A stretch of 64,000 bases of DNA, from NCBI RefSeq assembly GCF_016907695.1, contig NZ_JAFBCK010000001.1:806001-870000 (forward strand), given 5' to 3'. Source of the DNA: Actinokineospora baliensis. Its GTDB lineage: Bacteria; Actinomycetota; Actinomycetes; Mycobacteriales; Pseudonocardiaceae. This document shows, in pieces, positions 36,116 to 44,598 of this stretch (position 1 is its first letter; each line of letters starts with the position of its first letter). The translations under genes and the position numbers were made by a program. The notes beneath the pieces were generated by a model. It was given only the letters and a program-made list of their open reading frames with translations. It searched no databases and was not told where the DNA came from.

Positions 36116-36266
36116 ACCGGCCCGTCAGCGCGGCCCCGGGTCGTCCGGCTGCCAGAGTGTGCGTTGCCCCTTTGGGGTCAATCGATATGTGCCACGTGGC
36201 CGGGCCGTAACCCGGGGACAGACGAGTCGTTTCATCCACAGCGAGACCCACAGGAGTCGGAGCGGG

Positions 36267-37625
36267 ATGGTGGACAGCGGAGCCGGGTCGACCGGACCCC
36301 AGGGCGAGCGGTCGGACAGACCGCGCGCGGGCCGCGCGCACCCCGGTCTGGTCGACGAACTGGGTCCCGAGTTCACCGACGACGACCACGCCGTGGTCGA
36401 GCTGCTCGCCACCCTCAGCCGCGACACCGCCCCCAGCGCCGGGGCGCGGGAGCGGATGCGCGCCAAGATCACCGCCAGCCTGGTCGCCGACCCCCTGCAC
36501 CCGGCCGAACCGGCCGCCCCGCCGGATCCCGCTGTGTCGGACCCCGCTGTGTCGTCGGATCCCACCCGCCCGGCCCAGGACGAGCAGCCGCGTGTCGAGC
36601 GCCCCTCGCCGTCCCCGCGCCGCCCAGGGGAGGCCCGCCAGGGTCGGCCGCAGCGGGCCGGGCGCGCCCCGCGCGGCCGCCGCGATCCGGACTCGGCGCC
36701 AGCGACGAGCCCCTCGCTCCGCGGTTCCACCCGGGCCAGGTTCACCGTGGCCGCCGTGGCCGTGTTGGCGCTGGTGTTCTCCCTCGCGGGCATGAGCCTG
36801 CTGCTCGCGCGCGACGCGCTGCCCGGTGATCCCCTCTACGGGGTGAAGCGGACCGGTGAGGCCGCCGCGCTCGGGCTGACCTTCGGCGAGGAGGAGAAGG
36901 CGTTCAAGCACTTGGAGTTCGCCACCGCCCGCGTCACCGAGATCGAGACGCTGGCCCTGCGCTACGCGAACCCCGACGACGCCCCGACCTCCGGTTACCT
37001 CGCCGCGCTCGGCGACTTCGACAACGACGCGATCTCGGGCAGCCGCGCGCTGACCGCCGTCGCGACCGGCGGCGACGGCAGCCAGCTGGCCACCCTCCGC
37101 GCCTGGGCCGACCAGCAGGGCGCCCGGCTAGCCGCCCTGCGGCCCAAGCTGCCGTCGGAGACCGACAGCAGGCTCTCGGCGTCGTTGGCGGTCCTGGACC
37201 GGGTCGAGGGCCGCGCGGCGGCGCTGCTCGCGCGGATGGTCTGCTACCAGGTGACCTCCGGCGACCTGGACGAGATCGGCGCGCTCCCGGCCACCGCGGC
37301 CTGCGAGGTGCGCCCCGACGCGCCCAGGATCCTGTCGACGCCGAGCTCGCAGGCGGGCAACACGCCGAGCCCGGGCAGCACCGGCACACCGCAACCGACC
37401 AGCCCGCAACCCGGCCAACCGAGCGTCACCACAACCCCCTCGGCACCCCGGTCCAGTTCGCCACCACCCCTGGTGGACCTGCCGCCGATCATCGGGTCCC
37501 CCAGTCCCGGCCCCGGCACCAGCACCCCGGTCGTCCCCGGCGTGTCGGTGCCGCTGCCGTTGCCGCTGCCCCCGATCGAGGTGCCGCAGCTGCTGCCGGG
37601 CATCGGGCCCATCCGGATCGGCTGA
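36267..37625 (+). CDS. DUF5667 membrane protein, candidate anti-sigma factor (RsbN-like)
   Basis: A 452-aa single-pass protein. A cytoplasmic part includes [20 protein letters not shown] (near residue 35) and a Pro/Arg-rich linker. One helix lies near 155-178 ([18 protein letters not shown]), followed by [20 protein letters not shown], the DUF5667 hallmark, a helical extracytoplasmic domain and a long Pro/Ser/Thr tail. RsbN anti-sigma factors share this design. ATG 36267 has an AGGAG site 10 nt upstream. It follows the ECF gene by 151 nt. Confidence 0.85.
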   Translation: MVDSGAGSTGPQGERSDRPRAGRAHPGLVDELGPEFTDDDHAVVELLATLSRDTAPSAGARERMRAKITASLVADPLHPAEPAAPPDPAVSDPAVSSDPTRPAQDEQPRVERPSPSPRRPGEARQGRPQRAGRAPRGRRDPDSAPATSPSLRGSTRARFTVAAVAVLALVFSLAGMSLLLARDALPGDPLYGVKRTGEAAALGLTFGEEEKAFKHLEFATARVTEIETLALRYANPDDAPTSGYLAALGDFDNDAISGSRALTAVATGGDGSQLATLRAWADQQGARLAALRPKLPSETDSRLSASLAVLDRVEGRAAALLARMVCYQVTSGDLDEIGALPATAACEVRPDAPRILSTPSSQAGNTPSPGSTGTPQPTSPQPGQPSVTTTPSAPRSSSPPPLVDLPPIIGSPSPGPGTSTPVVPGVSVPLPLPLPPIEVPQLLPGIGPIRIG

Positions 37626-37696
37626 GGTCGCCACCGCGGTGTGCGCGGGATCGCTACCCTGGTGGGCACAGCGAAGAACCAGCGGGGAGGCGTGCG

Positions 37697-38593
37697 GTGT
37701 CCGTGCGGCGTGGGGGTAGGAAGAACCCCGAACTCGAACGCCTCGCCGCGCTCGCGGGGGAGGCGAGCGCCGAGGCGGCTTCCGTCGCGATCGAACAGTC
37801 CGACAGCCCGGCCCCCATCGACCTGACCGCCGCGGCGTTCTTCGACGTGGACAACACGATCATGATGGGCGCGTCGATCTTCCACTTCGCCAGGGGGCTG
37901 GCCGCGCGCAAGTTCTTCTCCAACTCCGACCTGGTCAAGTTCGCGCTGCAGCAGGTGATGTTCCGGGTCGGCGGCAAGGAGAGCGCCGAGGGGATCCGCA
38001 GCAGCAGGGAACAGGCGCTGTCCTTTGTGGCCGGTCACACGGTGGCCGAGCTGAGCGCGCTCGGCGAGGAGATCTACGACGAGCTGATGGCCGACAAGAT
38101 CTGGCCGGGCACCAGGGCGCTGGCGCAGATGCACCTCGACGCAGGGCAGCGGGTCTGGCTGGTCACCGCGACCCCGGTGGAACTCGCCGCGATCATCGCC
38201 CGCAGACTCGGCCTGACCGGCGCCCTGGGCACGGTCGCCGAGAGCACCCCCGACGGCGTGTTCACCGGCAAACTCGTCGGCGAAATGCTCCACGGCCCGG
38301 CAAAGGCACACGCGGTCCGGTCCCTGGCCGCACGAGAGGGCCTGGACCTGCGCCGCTGCACCGCGTACTCCGACTCCTCCAACGACATCCCCATGCTGTC
38401 GGTGGCCGGGACGGCGGTGGCGGTCAACCCGGATTCCGGCCTGCGCGAGGTAGCCCGCAAACGCGGCTGGGAAATCCGCGACTTCCGCACCGGCCGCAAA
38501 GCCGCCAAAATCGGCGTCCCCTCCGTCATCGGCGCCGGAGCCCTCGCAGGCGCCGTCGCCGCAGGCCTCGCCTACCGCAAGCGCGCCATCTAG
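37697..38593 (+). CDS. HAD-IB family phosphatase (SerB-like)
   Basis: A 298-aa HAD hydrolase. The nucleophile motif FFDVDNTI has Asp50 and Asp52; motif II is VTATP, motif III includes [11 protein letters not shown], and motif IV is [14 protein letters not shown]-terminal hydrophobic segment ([17 protein letters not shown]) ends in RKRAI. This resembles M. tuberculosis SerB1 (Rv0505c) and Streptomyces SCO3321; the substrate is uncertain. The last 50 codons are duplicated, in decayed form, 340 nt downstream. Confidence 0.9.
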   Translation: MSVRRGGRKNPELERLAALAGEASAEAASVAIEQSDSPAPIDLTAAAFFDVDNTIMMGASIFHFARGLAARKFFSNSDLVKFALQQVMFRVGGKESAEGIRSSREQALSFVAGHTVAELSALGEEIYDELMADKIWPGTRALAQMHLDAGQRVWLVTATPVELAAIIARRLGLTGALGTVAESTPDGVFTGKLVGEMLHGPAKAHAVRSLAAREGLDLRRCTAYSDSSNDIPMLSVAGTAVAVNPDSGLREVARKRGWEIRDFRTGRKAAKIGVPSVIGAGALAGAVAAGLAYRKRAI

Positions 38594-39065
38594 ACACCCG
38601 CGCGACACCACTCAGCCAGCAGCCGCCAGTTCAGCCCGCCCACCGGCACCAGAGACCGCAGGCTTGCCCACCGCGCACGCGCCGTCCAACACCAGGCACC
38701 CCGCCGGTGGGCGGTGGCCGTCACAAGCGCCGCCCACACCTGCAGACTGCGGCCAACCCGACTGTGACACCCATCAGGGCCTGCGAGAGGTAGCCCGCAA
38801 CGCGACCGGAAGATCAGCAACCCCCGCACTGGCGGCAAAGCCGCCAATCGGCGCCCCTCCGTCATCGACGCCGGAGTCCCAGCAAACGCCGTTGCCGCAG
38901 GCCTTCGTCTACCGCAAACGCGCCATCTAGACCCCGCACCGCCGACGGGGACATGCGCCTTGGACTGCGAGCGAACACGGCCGAGCCAGCCAGCAGCCAC
39001 CGATTCAGCGCCTCCACCACCGGCGCCCCAGCGCGAGCGCCGTCCAGCCCGCGGCATCGCAGGCT
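38438..39065 (+). repeat. Decayed tandem duplication of the HAD gene 3' end and its downstream sequence
   Basis: Copy 1 (38438 to about 38700) covers the end of the HAD gene and about 105 nt beyond. Copy 2 (38778 to about 39065) repeats the same order of landmarks 337-340 nt later: CTGCGxGAGGTAGCCCGCAA, GCAAAGCCGCCAA, CTCCGTCATCG, CGCGCCATCTAGAC, AGCCAGCAGCC, TTCAGC and CGCCGTCCA. Copy 2 has many substitutions and short indels. The stretch 38594-39106 holds no intact gene. Confidence 0.85.
38778..38930 (+). pseudogene. Remnant of the HAD phosphatase C-terminus
   Basis: The second repeat copy preserves the former C-terminal codons including a terminal YRKRAI and TAG stop (38928-38930), but earlier parts are frameshifted relative to the parent and the catalytic domain is absent. 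No start or ribosome-binding site fits. An open frame from 38664 through this region is therefore not called as a gene. Confidence 0.75.
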
Positions 39066-39108
39066 GATCCACGTCCTCGACGTCGGGCGCACCCTTCTGT
39101 ACCGTTGT

Positions 39109-39122
39109 GAACATGAGTGTTC
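39109..39122. promoter_or_regulatory. Inverted repeat over the TetR gene start
   Basis: GAACATGAGTGTTC, a perfect 5-bp inverted repeat with a 4-nt spacer, spans the start codon of the TetR-like gene. It could be part of an autoregulatory operator; half sites are short, so it may be chance. Confidence 0.4.
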
Positions 39123-39655
39123 CGCCGCGAACATCCAAGTCCGTCCTGGAGATCGCCGCTGAGGTGTTGGTGCGGGATGCGACGGCGTCGTTGGCGCAGG
39201 TTGCCGCGGCGGCGGGGATTGGGCGGACGACGCTGCACAAGCGGTATCCGACGAGGCAGCACTTGCTGGTCGCGGTGGCCGAGGAGTCCCTGGACATCCT
39301 CGACCGGGCCATCGAGGGGGCCATGAAGGACGACCTCGGCCAGGCCCTGCGCGACCTGGTCGACGTGCTCGTGCCGCTGGGGCCTCGGCTGGAGTTCTTG
39401 TTGCGGCAGCCTTCGCTCGACGCGGAGCCGGAACTGCAGGCGCGGTGGGTGCAGGTCGACCGGCCGTTGACGGAGTTCATGGGGCGGGTTGCCGAGGCAG
39501 GGCTACTGCGCCGTGGGGTCGCGCCGTGGTGGGCGGTGTCGTCGCTGTACGCGGTGGCCTACACCGCGTGGGAGGGCGTGGCACTGGGGAAGTTGGCGCC
39601 GTTGGATGCGCCGGGGTTGGCGTACGGCACGTTGATGGGGGGAATCGGGGCATGA
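39113..39655 (+). CDS. TetR family transcriptional regulator
   Basis: A 180-aa regulator. The helix-turn-helix is ASLAQVAAAAGIGRTTLHKR (near residues 25-45) with the TetR-type follow-on YPTRQHLLVAVA. The C-terminal ligand domain is helical with ARWVQVDRPLTEFMGRV. ATG 39113 or GTG 39107 two codons upstream. It overlaps the cytochrome P450 gene as ATGA, so it probably controls that gene and itself. Confidence 0.9.
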   Translation: MSVPPRTSKSVLEIAAEVLVRDATASLAQVAAAAGIGRTTLHKRYPTRQHLLVAVAEESLDILDRAIEGAMKDDLGQALRDLVDVLVPLGPRLEFLLRQPSLDAEPELQARWVQVDRPLTEFMGRVAEAGLLRRGVAPWWAVSSLYAVAYTAWEGVALGKLAPLDAPGLAYGTLMGGIGA

Positions 39656-40899
39656 GTTCGGTACTGGCGCTCGGTGCGCGGTTGGGTGTGCAGCGCGCGG
39701 CGTTGTGGGCGATGGCGGCGCGCGGCGATGACGTGGCGCGGTTGTTGTCGGCGCCGTGGCGGGGCAACCCGTATCCCGTCTACGGGCGGCTGCGCAACGG
39801 CCCGGGGGTGCACCGGAGCAAGACCGGTGTGACGGTGGTGGCCTCGCACGAGCTGTGCTCGAAGGTGTTGCGGGACCGGACCTTCGGCGTGCGCACCGCC
39901 GACGGGCTCCAGCCGCCGCCGTTCGTGGCGTCCGGGTTGTCCGGCGAGGTGCCGGTGATCCCGTCCTTCCTCGAGTTGGACCCGCCCGACCACACCCGGC
40001 TGCGCGCGCTGGCCAGGCCAGCGTTCAGCCCGGCCAAGATCGAGGGTTACCGCGGCTCTGTGGCGGTGACCGCCTCGAAGTTGCTGCTCCCGCTGGCGTT
40101 CGACGACCAGTTCGACCTCATGGCGGAGTTCGCCGGGCCGCTGCCGATCACGGTGATCAGCGCGCTGCTGGACATCCCGGACGTCGACGCGCAGGTGTTC
40201 GCCCGCTACGGCCGGGTGCTCGGCGCGTCGCTGGACGGGGTGCGGTCGGTGCGGCACGCGCTGGCCGTGCGCCGGGCGAACCGGGAGTTGCGGGCGCTGT
40301 TCACCCGGCTCATCACCGAGCGCAGGGCGGACCCGGGCGACGACGTGATCAGCGTGCTGGCCGCTTCCGACGAGCTCACCGACTTGGAACTGGCGACGAC
40401 CTGCGAGTTGCTGCTGGTCGCGGGCTACGAGACGACGACCAACCTGATCGGCAACGCCGTGTGGGCCTTCGCCCGCCACCCGGACCAGTGGGAGCGGCTG
40501 CGCGCGGACGAGGCGCTGATCGGCCCCGCCGTCGACGAGGTGCTGCGGTACGAGGCGCCGGTGCAGGCGACCGCGCGGATCGCGCACGAGGACACCGAGA
40601 TCGGCGGGGTGCCGGTCGCCAAGGACGGCATGGTCGTCGTGCTGATCGGGGCCGCGGGCCGGGACCCGGCGGCGTTCGACCGGCCGGACGAGTTCGACAT
40701 CGGCCGCGGGCGCACCGACCACCTGGCCTTCTCCAGCGGCGCGCACTACTGCCTCGGTGCCCCGCTGGCCCGGTTGGAGGCCGAGGTCGCCCTGCGGAAG
40801 TTGGTCGAGTGGCTGCCCGAGCTCGTCGTCTCCGGGACGCCGCGGTGGCGGCCGACCACGGTGATCAGGGGGCTGCGGTCGCTGCGGCTCTACCAGTAG
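39652..40899 (+). CDS. Cytochrome P450
   Basis: A 415-aa soluble bacterial P450. Key motifs are the I-helix AGYETT (257-262), ExxR as EVLR (296-299) and the heme loop FSSGAHYCLGAPLARLE with Cys367. ELDPPDHTRLRALARPAFSP is a typical class I C-helix region. No ferredoxin or reductase gene is adjacent, so electrons come from elsewhere. Substrate unknown; coupling to a TetR regulator suggests an inducible role. ATG 39652. Confidence 0.95.
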   Translation: MSSVLALGARLGVQRAALWAMAARGDDVARLLSAPWRGNPYPVYGRLRNGPGVHRSKTGVTVVASHELCSKVLRDRTFGVRTADGLQPPPFVASGLSGEVPVIPSFLELDPPDHTRLRALARPAFSPAKIEGYRGSVAVTASKLLLPLAFDDQFDLMAEFAGPLPITVISALLDIPDVDAQVFARYGRVLGASLDGVRSVRHALAVRRANRELRALFTRLITERRADPGDDVISVLAASDELTDLELATTCELLLVAGYETTTNLIGNAVWAFARHPDQWERLRADEALIGPAVDEVLRYEAPVQATARIAHEDTEIGGVPVAKDGMVVVLIGAAGRDPAAFDRPDEFDIGRGRTDHLAFSSGAHYCLGAPLARLEAEVALRKLVEWLPELVVSGTPRWRPTTVIRGLRSLRLYQ

Positions 40900-40902
40900 C
40901 CG

Positions 40903-41865
40903 CTAGCCGAGGAACGGGTTCCCGCGCTGGTTGAGCAGCTTGTAGAGGGTCTGCTGGATGGTCTCGCGGATCTGGTCGGTGAGGGTGAACAGCAGCATCG
41001 GGTCGTCGTCGGCGCCGTACTCGGCGGTGGGCACCGGTGGTCCGAAGTGGATGTGCCACTTGGACGGCAGCGGGATCGCCCCGAGTGGACCCAGCAGCGG
41101 GAACAGCGGTGTGATCGGGAAGTACGGCAGCCCGAGCAGGCGCGCGAGCGGCTTGAGGTCGCCGATCTTGGGGTAGATCTCCTCGGCGCCGACGATCGAG
41201 CACGGCACGATCGGGGCACCGGTGCGCAGCGCGGCGGAGACGAACCCGCCGCGGCCGAAGCGCTGGAGCTTGTACCGGTCGGCGAACGGTTTGCCGATCC
41301 CCTTGAAGCCCTCCGGCCAGACGCCGACGAGTTCGCCAGAGCGCAGCAGCTGCTCGGCGTCGGGGTTGCACGCCAGGGTCTGCCCGGACTTGCGGGCCAA
41401 CGCGCCCAGCAGCGGCACCTGGAAGACCAGGTCGGCGCCCAGCATCCGCAGGTACCGGTCGCGGTTGTCCTTGACCGCGACGGCGGTCATCAACGCGTCC
41501 CACGGCAGCGTGCCCGAGTGGTTGGACACGACGAGGGCCCCGCCGGACGCGGGGAGGTTCTCGGCGCCGGTCACCTCCACCCGGAACCACGTGCGGTAGA
41601 CGGCCCGCAGCGGGGGCAGCAGGAGGGTTTCGGTGAGGTCGGGGTCGAACCCGAACCGGTCGACGGTGTAGTCGCCGGTGAGCCGCCGCCGCGCGAACCC
41701 CAGGGCGTCCGCCACGGCCCCCCGCAGGCCCGTGGCGGGCTCGGCGGGCGGTGCCGGTCGCAACGGGGTGGGCTCGACCGGTGGGCCCTCCTGGGTGGGC
41801 TTGCGCTGCCGGTCGCCGCGATCCAGGGGGATGACCTGAGCCTGCTGCACGCGTGTCACCTTCAC
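40903..41865 (-). CDS. Lysophospholipid acyltransferase family protein
   Basis: A 320-aa PlsC-like acyltransferase. The catalytic histidine is His116 in VVSNHSGTLPWDALM, and block III reads GVWPEGFKGIGKPF. The first 45 residues are Pro-rich and probably flexible. M. tuberculosis Rv0502, next to the same epimerase and ProC genes, is the likely orthologue. Acceptor lipid unknown. GTG 41865 overlaps the upstream stop (GTGA). Confidence 0.9.
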   Translation of the reverse strand: MKVTRVQQAQVIPLDRGDRQRKPTQEGPPVEPTPLRPAPPAEPATGLRGAVADALGFARRRLTGDYTVDRFGFDPDLTETLLLPPLRAVYRTWFRVEVTGAENLPASGGALVVSNHSGTLPWDALMTAVAVKDNRDRYLRMLGADLVFQVPLLGALARKSGQTLACNPDAEQLLRSGELVGVWPEGFKGIGKPFADRYKLQRFGRGGFVSAALRTGAPIVPCSIVGAEEIYPKIGDLKPLARLLGLPYFPITPLFPLLGPLGAIPLPSKWHIHFGPPVPTAEYGADDDPMLLFTLTDQIRETIQQTLYKLLNQRGNPFLG

Positions 41866-42893
41866 CGGGTACCCCCGACGGTGCGTTCGAGACGCTCGAT
41901 CACCGAGGTGTCAACCACGGGGCGTAGGCCGCTGCCGTGGACGTAGTCGTCGAACGCCTGACGGGTAGTCCACCTCGGGGTGAACCCGAAGACTGTTCGC
42001 AGTCGGGTCGTGTCCACGACCCGGCCGTGGTTGAGGTAGCGGACGTGGTCGGCGGAGAAGTCGACCACCCGCGCCCCGCGCAGCAACCTGCCTGCGGTGG
42101 GCATCGCCGCGCGCGGCACCGGGAACGGGATCCGGCCGGCGCGGCGGATGGCCTGCGAGAGCAGCAGCACCCCGTCGCCGCCCGCGTTGAAGACACCGGG
42201 GACCGGGTTGGTCACGGCCCGCTCCAGGATCGCCAGGGCGTCCTCGGAGTGCAGCAGCTGCAGCCGCGGGTCGAAGCCGAGCACCGTCGGCACCACCGGC
42301 AGCGCGAAGTAGCGGGTGAGCACGGTGTCGACCTGGGGGCCGATGAGGTTGGTCAGCCGGATCACGGTCACGTCGACGTCGGGTCGGCGGCGGGCGAACC
42401 CGCGGACGTACCCCTCGACTTCGACGGCGTCCTTGGCGTACCCGCTGGAGGACAGCTCGCGCGGCGGGTCGTCCTCGGTGAGCACCGCGGGCAGCCGGGC
42501 GCCCGCGCCGTAGACGGCGGCGGTGGACTTGACGACGAGCCTGCGCACCGACGGCGCCCGCTGGCAGGCGGCGAGCAGCTGCATCGCGCCGATGACGTTC
42601 ATCTCCTTGACCGCGCTGCGCCGGGCGGGCCCTGGCGGGATGGCGGTCAGCGAGGCGTGCACCACGGTGTCGACCTCGGCCGAGGTGATGACCTTGGCGA
42701 TCAGCGGGTTGCGGATGTCGGCGCGGACGAACTCGGCGCGTCCGGCTCCCGCCGCGGCCTCGATGGAGCTGTGCGGGCCGACGGTGTCGACGCCGAGCAC
42801 GCGTTCGACGGTCGGGTCGGCTGCCAGCCGGGCGGCCAGGTGGCCACCCAGGTGAGAGCCGACACCGGTGACCAGGACGATCCTGGGCGGCAT
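41862..42893 (-). CDS. NAD-dependent epimerase/dehydratase (extended SDR)
   Basis: A 343-aa Rossmann protein with the nucleotide motif VTGVGSHLGGHLAARL (residues 8-23) and VRADIRNPL. Where GalE-type enzymes have YxxxK this protein has SSGYAKDAVEVEGY, with Tyr and Lys two apart, so sugar epimerase activity is uncertain. The position next to the acyltransferase and the HTH gene matches Rv0501 of M. tuberculosis. ATG 42893. Confidence 0.88.
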   Translation of the reverse strand: MPPRIVLVTGVGSHLGGHLAARLAADPTVERVLGVDTVGPHSSIEAAAGAGRAEFVRADIRNPLIAKVITSAEVDTVVHASLTAIPPGPARRSAVKEMNVIGAMQLLAACQRAPSVRRLVVKSTAAVYGAGARLPAVLTEDDPPRELSSSGYAKDAVEVEGYVRGFARRRPDVDVTVIRLTNLIGPQVDTVLTRYFALPVVPTVLGFDPRLQLLHSEDALAILERAVTNPVPGVFNAGGDGVLLLSQAIRRAGRIPFPVPRAAMPTAGRLLRGARVVDFSADHVRYLNHGRVVDTTRLRTVFGFTPRWTTRQAFDDYVHGSGLRPVVDTSVIERLERTVGGTR

Positions 42894-43000
42894 GGGGACC
42901 CCCTGGGGGTGGGCGTTCAGCTGCCGAGCCTACTCGCGCCGAACGCGGTCCCCAGGATGGGCAACGCAGTGTTAACGCAGGTCACACGGGGTGTTACCCG

Positions 43001-43026
43001 GCGGCGTCCGCGCGCGCGGACGCCGC
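43001..43026 (-). terminator. Hairpin terminator after the bS22 gene
   Basis: A perfect 11-bp stem (GCGGCGTCCGC with its complement) and a 4-nt loop start 10 nt after the small ribosomal protein stop on the minus strand. Confidence 0.75.
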
Positions 43027-43035
43027 GGGTCGACA

Positions 43036-43137
43036 CTACTTCTTGAGCTTGCGACGCTGGACGCGAGTCTTGCGGAGCAGCTTGCGGTGCTTCTTCTTCG
43101 ACATGCGCTTGCGACGCTTCTTGATGACCGAGCCCAT
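43036..43137 (-). CDS. 30S ribosomal protein bS22 (AURKAIP1/COX24-like), 33 aa
   Basis: A 33-residue, very basic protein ([16 protein letters not shown], then [17 protein letters not shown]). It matches the tiny actinobacterial ribosomal protein bS22 seen in mycobacterial 30S subunits. ATG 43137, TAG 43036-43038. In M. tuberculosis the same gene lies between the epimerase and the excisionase-like gene, as here. Strong hairpin downstream. Confidence 0.92.
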   Translation of the reverse strand: MGSVIKKRRKRMSKKKHRKLLRKTRVQRRKLKK

Positions 43138-43278
43138 GTGTGTCCTTACGTGTTTCTAGGTCGTTCCAGGTGTCCGGCGCTCCGGTGCGGCGGTCACGTC
43201 ACGGACGCGCGCCAAGACACCAGGCACAACGGCTGGCCAGCCTACCGGGCCCGGTCAGCGCGCTCGCGGGCGGGCGGC

Positions 43279-43497
43279 TCAGCCCGCGTCGAAGTAGGCG
43301 TTCTGCAGGTAGTCGTGCACCGCCTTCTCCGGAACCCGGAACGACTTGCCCACCCGCACCGCGGGCAGCTCACCGCTGTGCACCAGCCGGTACACCGTCA
43401 TCTTCGAGACCCGCATCAGGGCCGCCACCTCGGCCACCGTCAGGAATTGCACCTGCGGGAGGCCGGGCGGATCGGAGTCGCGCTTGCTCGCAGGCAT
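43279..43497 (-). CDS. Excisionase/BldC-family helix-turn-helix protein
   Basis: A 72-aa protein consisting of one winged HTH: LTVAEVAALMRVSKMTVYRL followed by HSGELPAVRVGKSFRVPEKA. This matches M. tuberculosis Rv0500A, beside proC. It resembles BldC at 14013 in fold and size but is a separate subfamily. Despite the excisionase label, no phage or integrase is nearby, and a chromosomal regulator role is likely. ATG 43497. Confidence 0.9.
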   Translation of the reverse strand: MPASKRDSDPPGLPQVQFLTVAEVAALMRVSKMTVYRLVHSGELPAVRVGKSFRVPEKAVHDYLQNAYFDAG

Positions 43498-43617
43498 GAT
43501 CCACCGCGTCCTTAACCACGCGCCGCGCCGCCGGCTTCCCCACCGACGGATTCGACACGCACGTGTACCGATCGAGAGTAGCGGGACACGTGTGACAAGT
43601 GCGACGTCACTTCGGGT

Positions 43618-44448
43618 TCAATCTGCCTCGTGCGCCCGACCGAGCTCGCGGGAGCGGTCGCGGGCCGCCTCGATGGCGGCCAACAACGCGGCGCGCACGC
43701 CGTGCCGCTCCAGTTCCCGGATGGCCATGATGGTGGTCCCCGCGGGCGAGGTGACGGCCTCACGCAGGGTCACCGGGTGCTCACCGGTCTCCGCCAGCAT
43801 GGCCGCGGCGCCGACCGCGGACTGGATGATCAGCTTCTCGGCCACCGCGCGCGGCAGCCCGAGCAGGATGCCCGCGTCGATCATGGCCTCGACCAGGAAG
43901 AAGAAGTACGCCGGGCCGGAGCCCGACAGCGCGGTCACCGCGTCCTGCTGCGACTCGGGCACCCGCACGACCTTGCCGACGACCGAGAGCAGCTCCTCGA
44001 CCACGGCCAGGTGCAGCGAGCTGGCGTGCTTGCCGGGCGAGATGGCGCTCATGGCCTCGCCGACGAGCATCGGGGTGTTGGGCATGACCCGCACGACCGG
44101 GACGCCTGCGGGCAGCCTGCGCTCGAACAGGGCCGTCGGCAGGCCCGCGCACAGCGAGACGATCAGCGTGTCCGGGCTGACCGAGGCGGCGAGGTCGTCG
44201 AGCAGCGGGTCGATGTCCTGCGGCTTGACCGCCACGACGAGCACGTCGGCGGTCTTGGCCGCGGTCGGCACGTCCACCGCGTCGATGCCGTAGGTGTCGG
44301 TCAGCTGCGCGCAGCGGCCCGCCGAGCGCTCGGTGAACAACAGCTCGTCGGCCTGCCTGCCGCCGTGCAGCAGCCCGGACAGCAGGGCCTCGCCGATCTT
44401 GCCTGCGCCGAGCACCGCGATCACCGGCCGTGCGTTCGCCTCAGTCAT
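43618..44448 (-). CDS. proC: Pyrroline-5-carboxylate reductase ProC
   Basis: A 276-aa NAD(P)H enzyme for the last step of proline synthesis. Rossmann motif VLGAGKIGEALLSGL at the N-terminus, VVAVKPQDIDPLL, RVMPNTPMLVGEAMSAI and the catalytic SGSGPAYFFFLVEAM are all present. ATG 44448. A 14-bp palindrome of GntR type sits 86 nt upstream. Proline dehydrogenase lies 1 kb upstream, separated by a thioesterase gene. Confidence 0.96.
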   Translation of the reverse strand: MTEANARPVIAVLGAGKIGEALLSGLLHGGRQADELLFTERSAGRCAQLTDTYGIDAVDVPTAAKTADVLVVAVKPQDIDPLLDDLAASVSPDTLIVSLCAGLPTALFERRLPAGVPVVRVMPNTPMLVGEAMSAISPGKHASSLHLAVVEELLSVVGKVVRVPESQQDAVTALSGSGPAYFFFLVEAMIDAGILLGLPRAVAEKLIIQSAVGAAAMLAETGEHPVTLREAVTSPAGTTIMAIRELERHGVRAALLAAIEAARDRSRELGRAHEAD

Positions 44449-44533
44449 GGCGAACAGGCTAACGACTCGTTCCCGGTTTTCCCGGTCGCGGTCCCCGATC
44501 GGGTAGTCGGGATTTGCCGCACCCGGCGAAACT

Positions 44534-44547
44534 ATGGTCTAGACCAT
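44534..44547. promoter_or_regulatory. DasR/GntR-type operator-like palindrome upstream of proC
   Basis: ATGGTCTAGACCAT is a perfect 14-bp palindrome whose 12-bp core TGGTCTAGACCA equals the core of the DasR-responsive element known from streptomycetes (ACTGGTCTAGACCACT). It lies in the 150-nt gap before proC and 51 nt after the thioesterase stop. The regulator is inferred; other HutC/GntR proteins bind similar sequences. Confidence 0.6.
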
Positions 44548-44598
44548 CGCTCGCACATTGTGGAAAACAGTGAAAAAGTCCCCGACAACGGTGATGCA

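Noticed and set aside
38664..38930. 88-codon plus-strand frame ending like the HAD protein
   Set aside because: Its end is the duplicated HAD C-terminus and the start has no ribosome-binding site; called a pseudogene remnant instead.
43279..43497. Excisionase annotation as a sign of a prophage
   Set aside because: No integrase, attachment site or phage genes nearby; the gene is part of a conserved proC neighbourhood.
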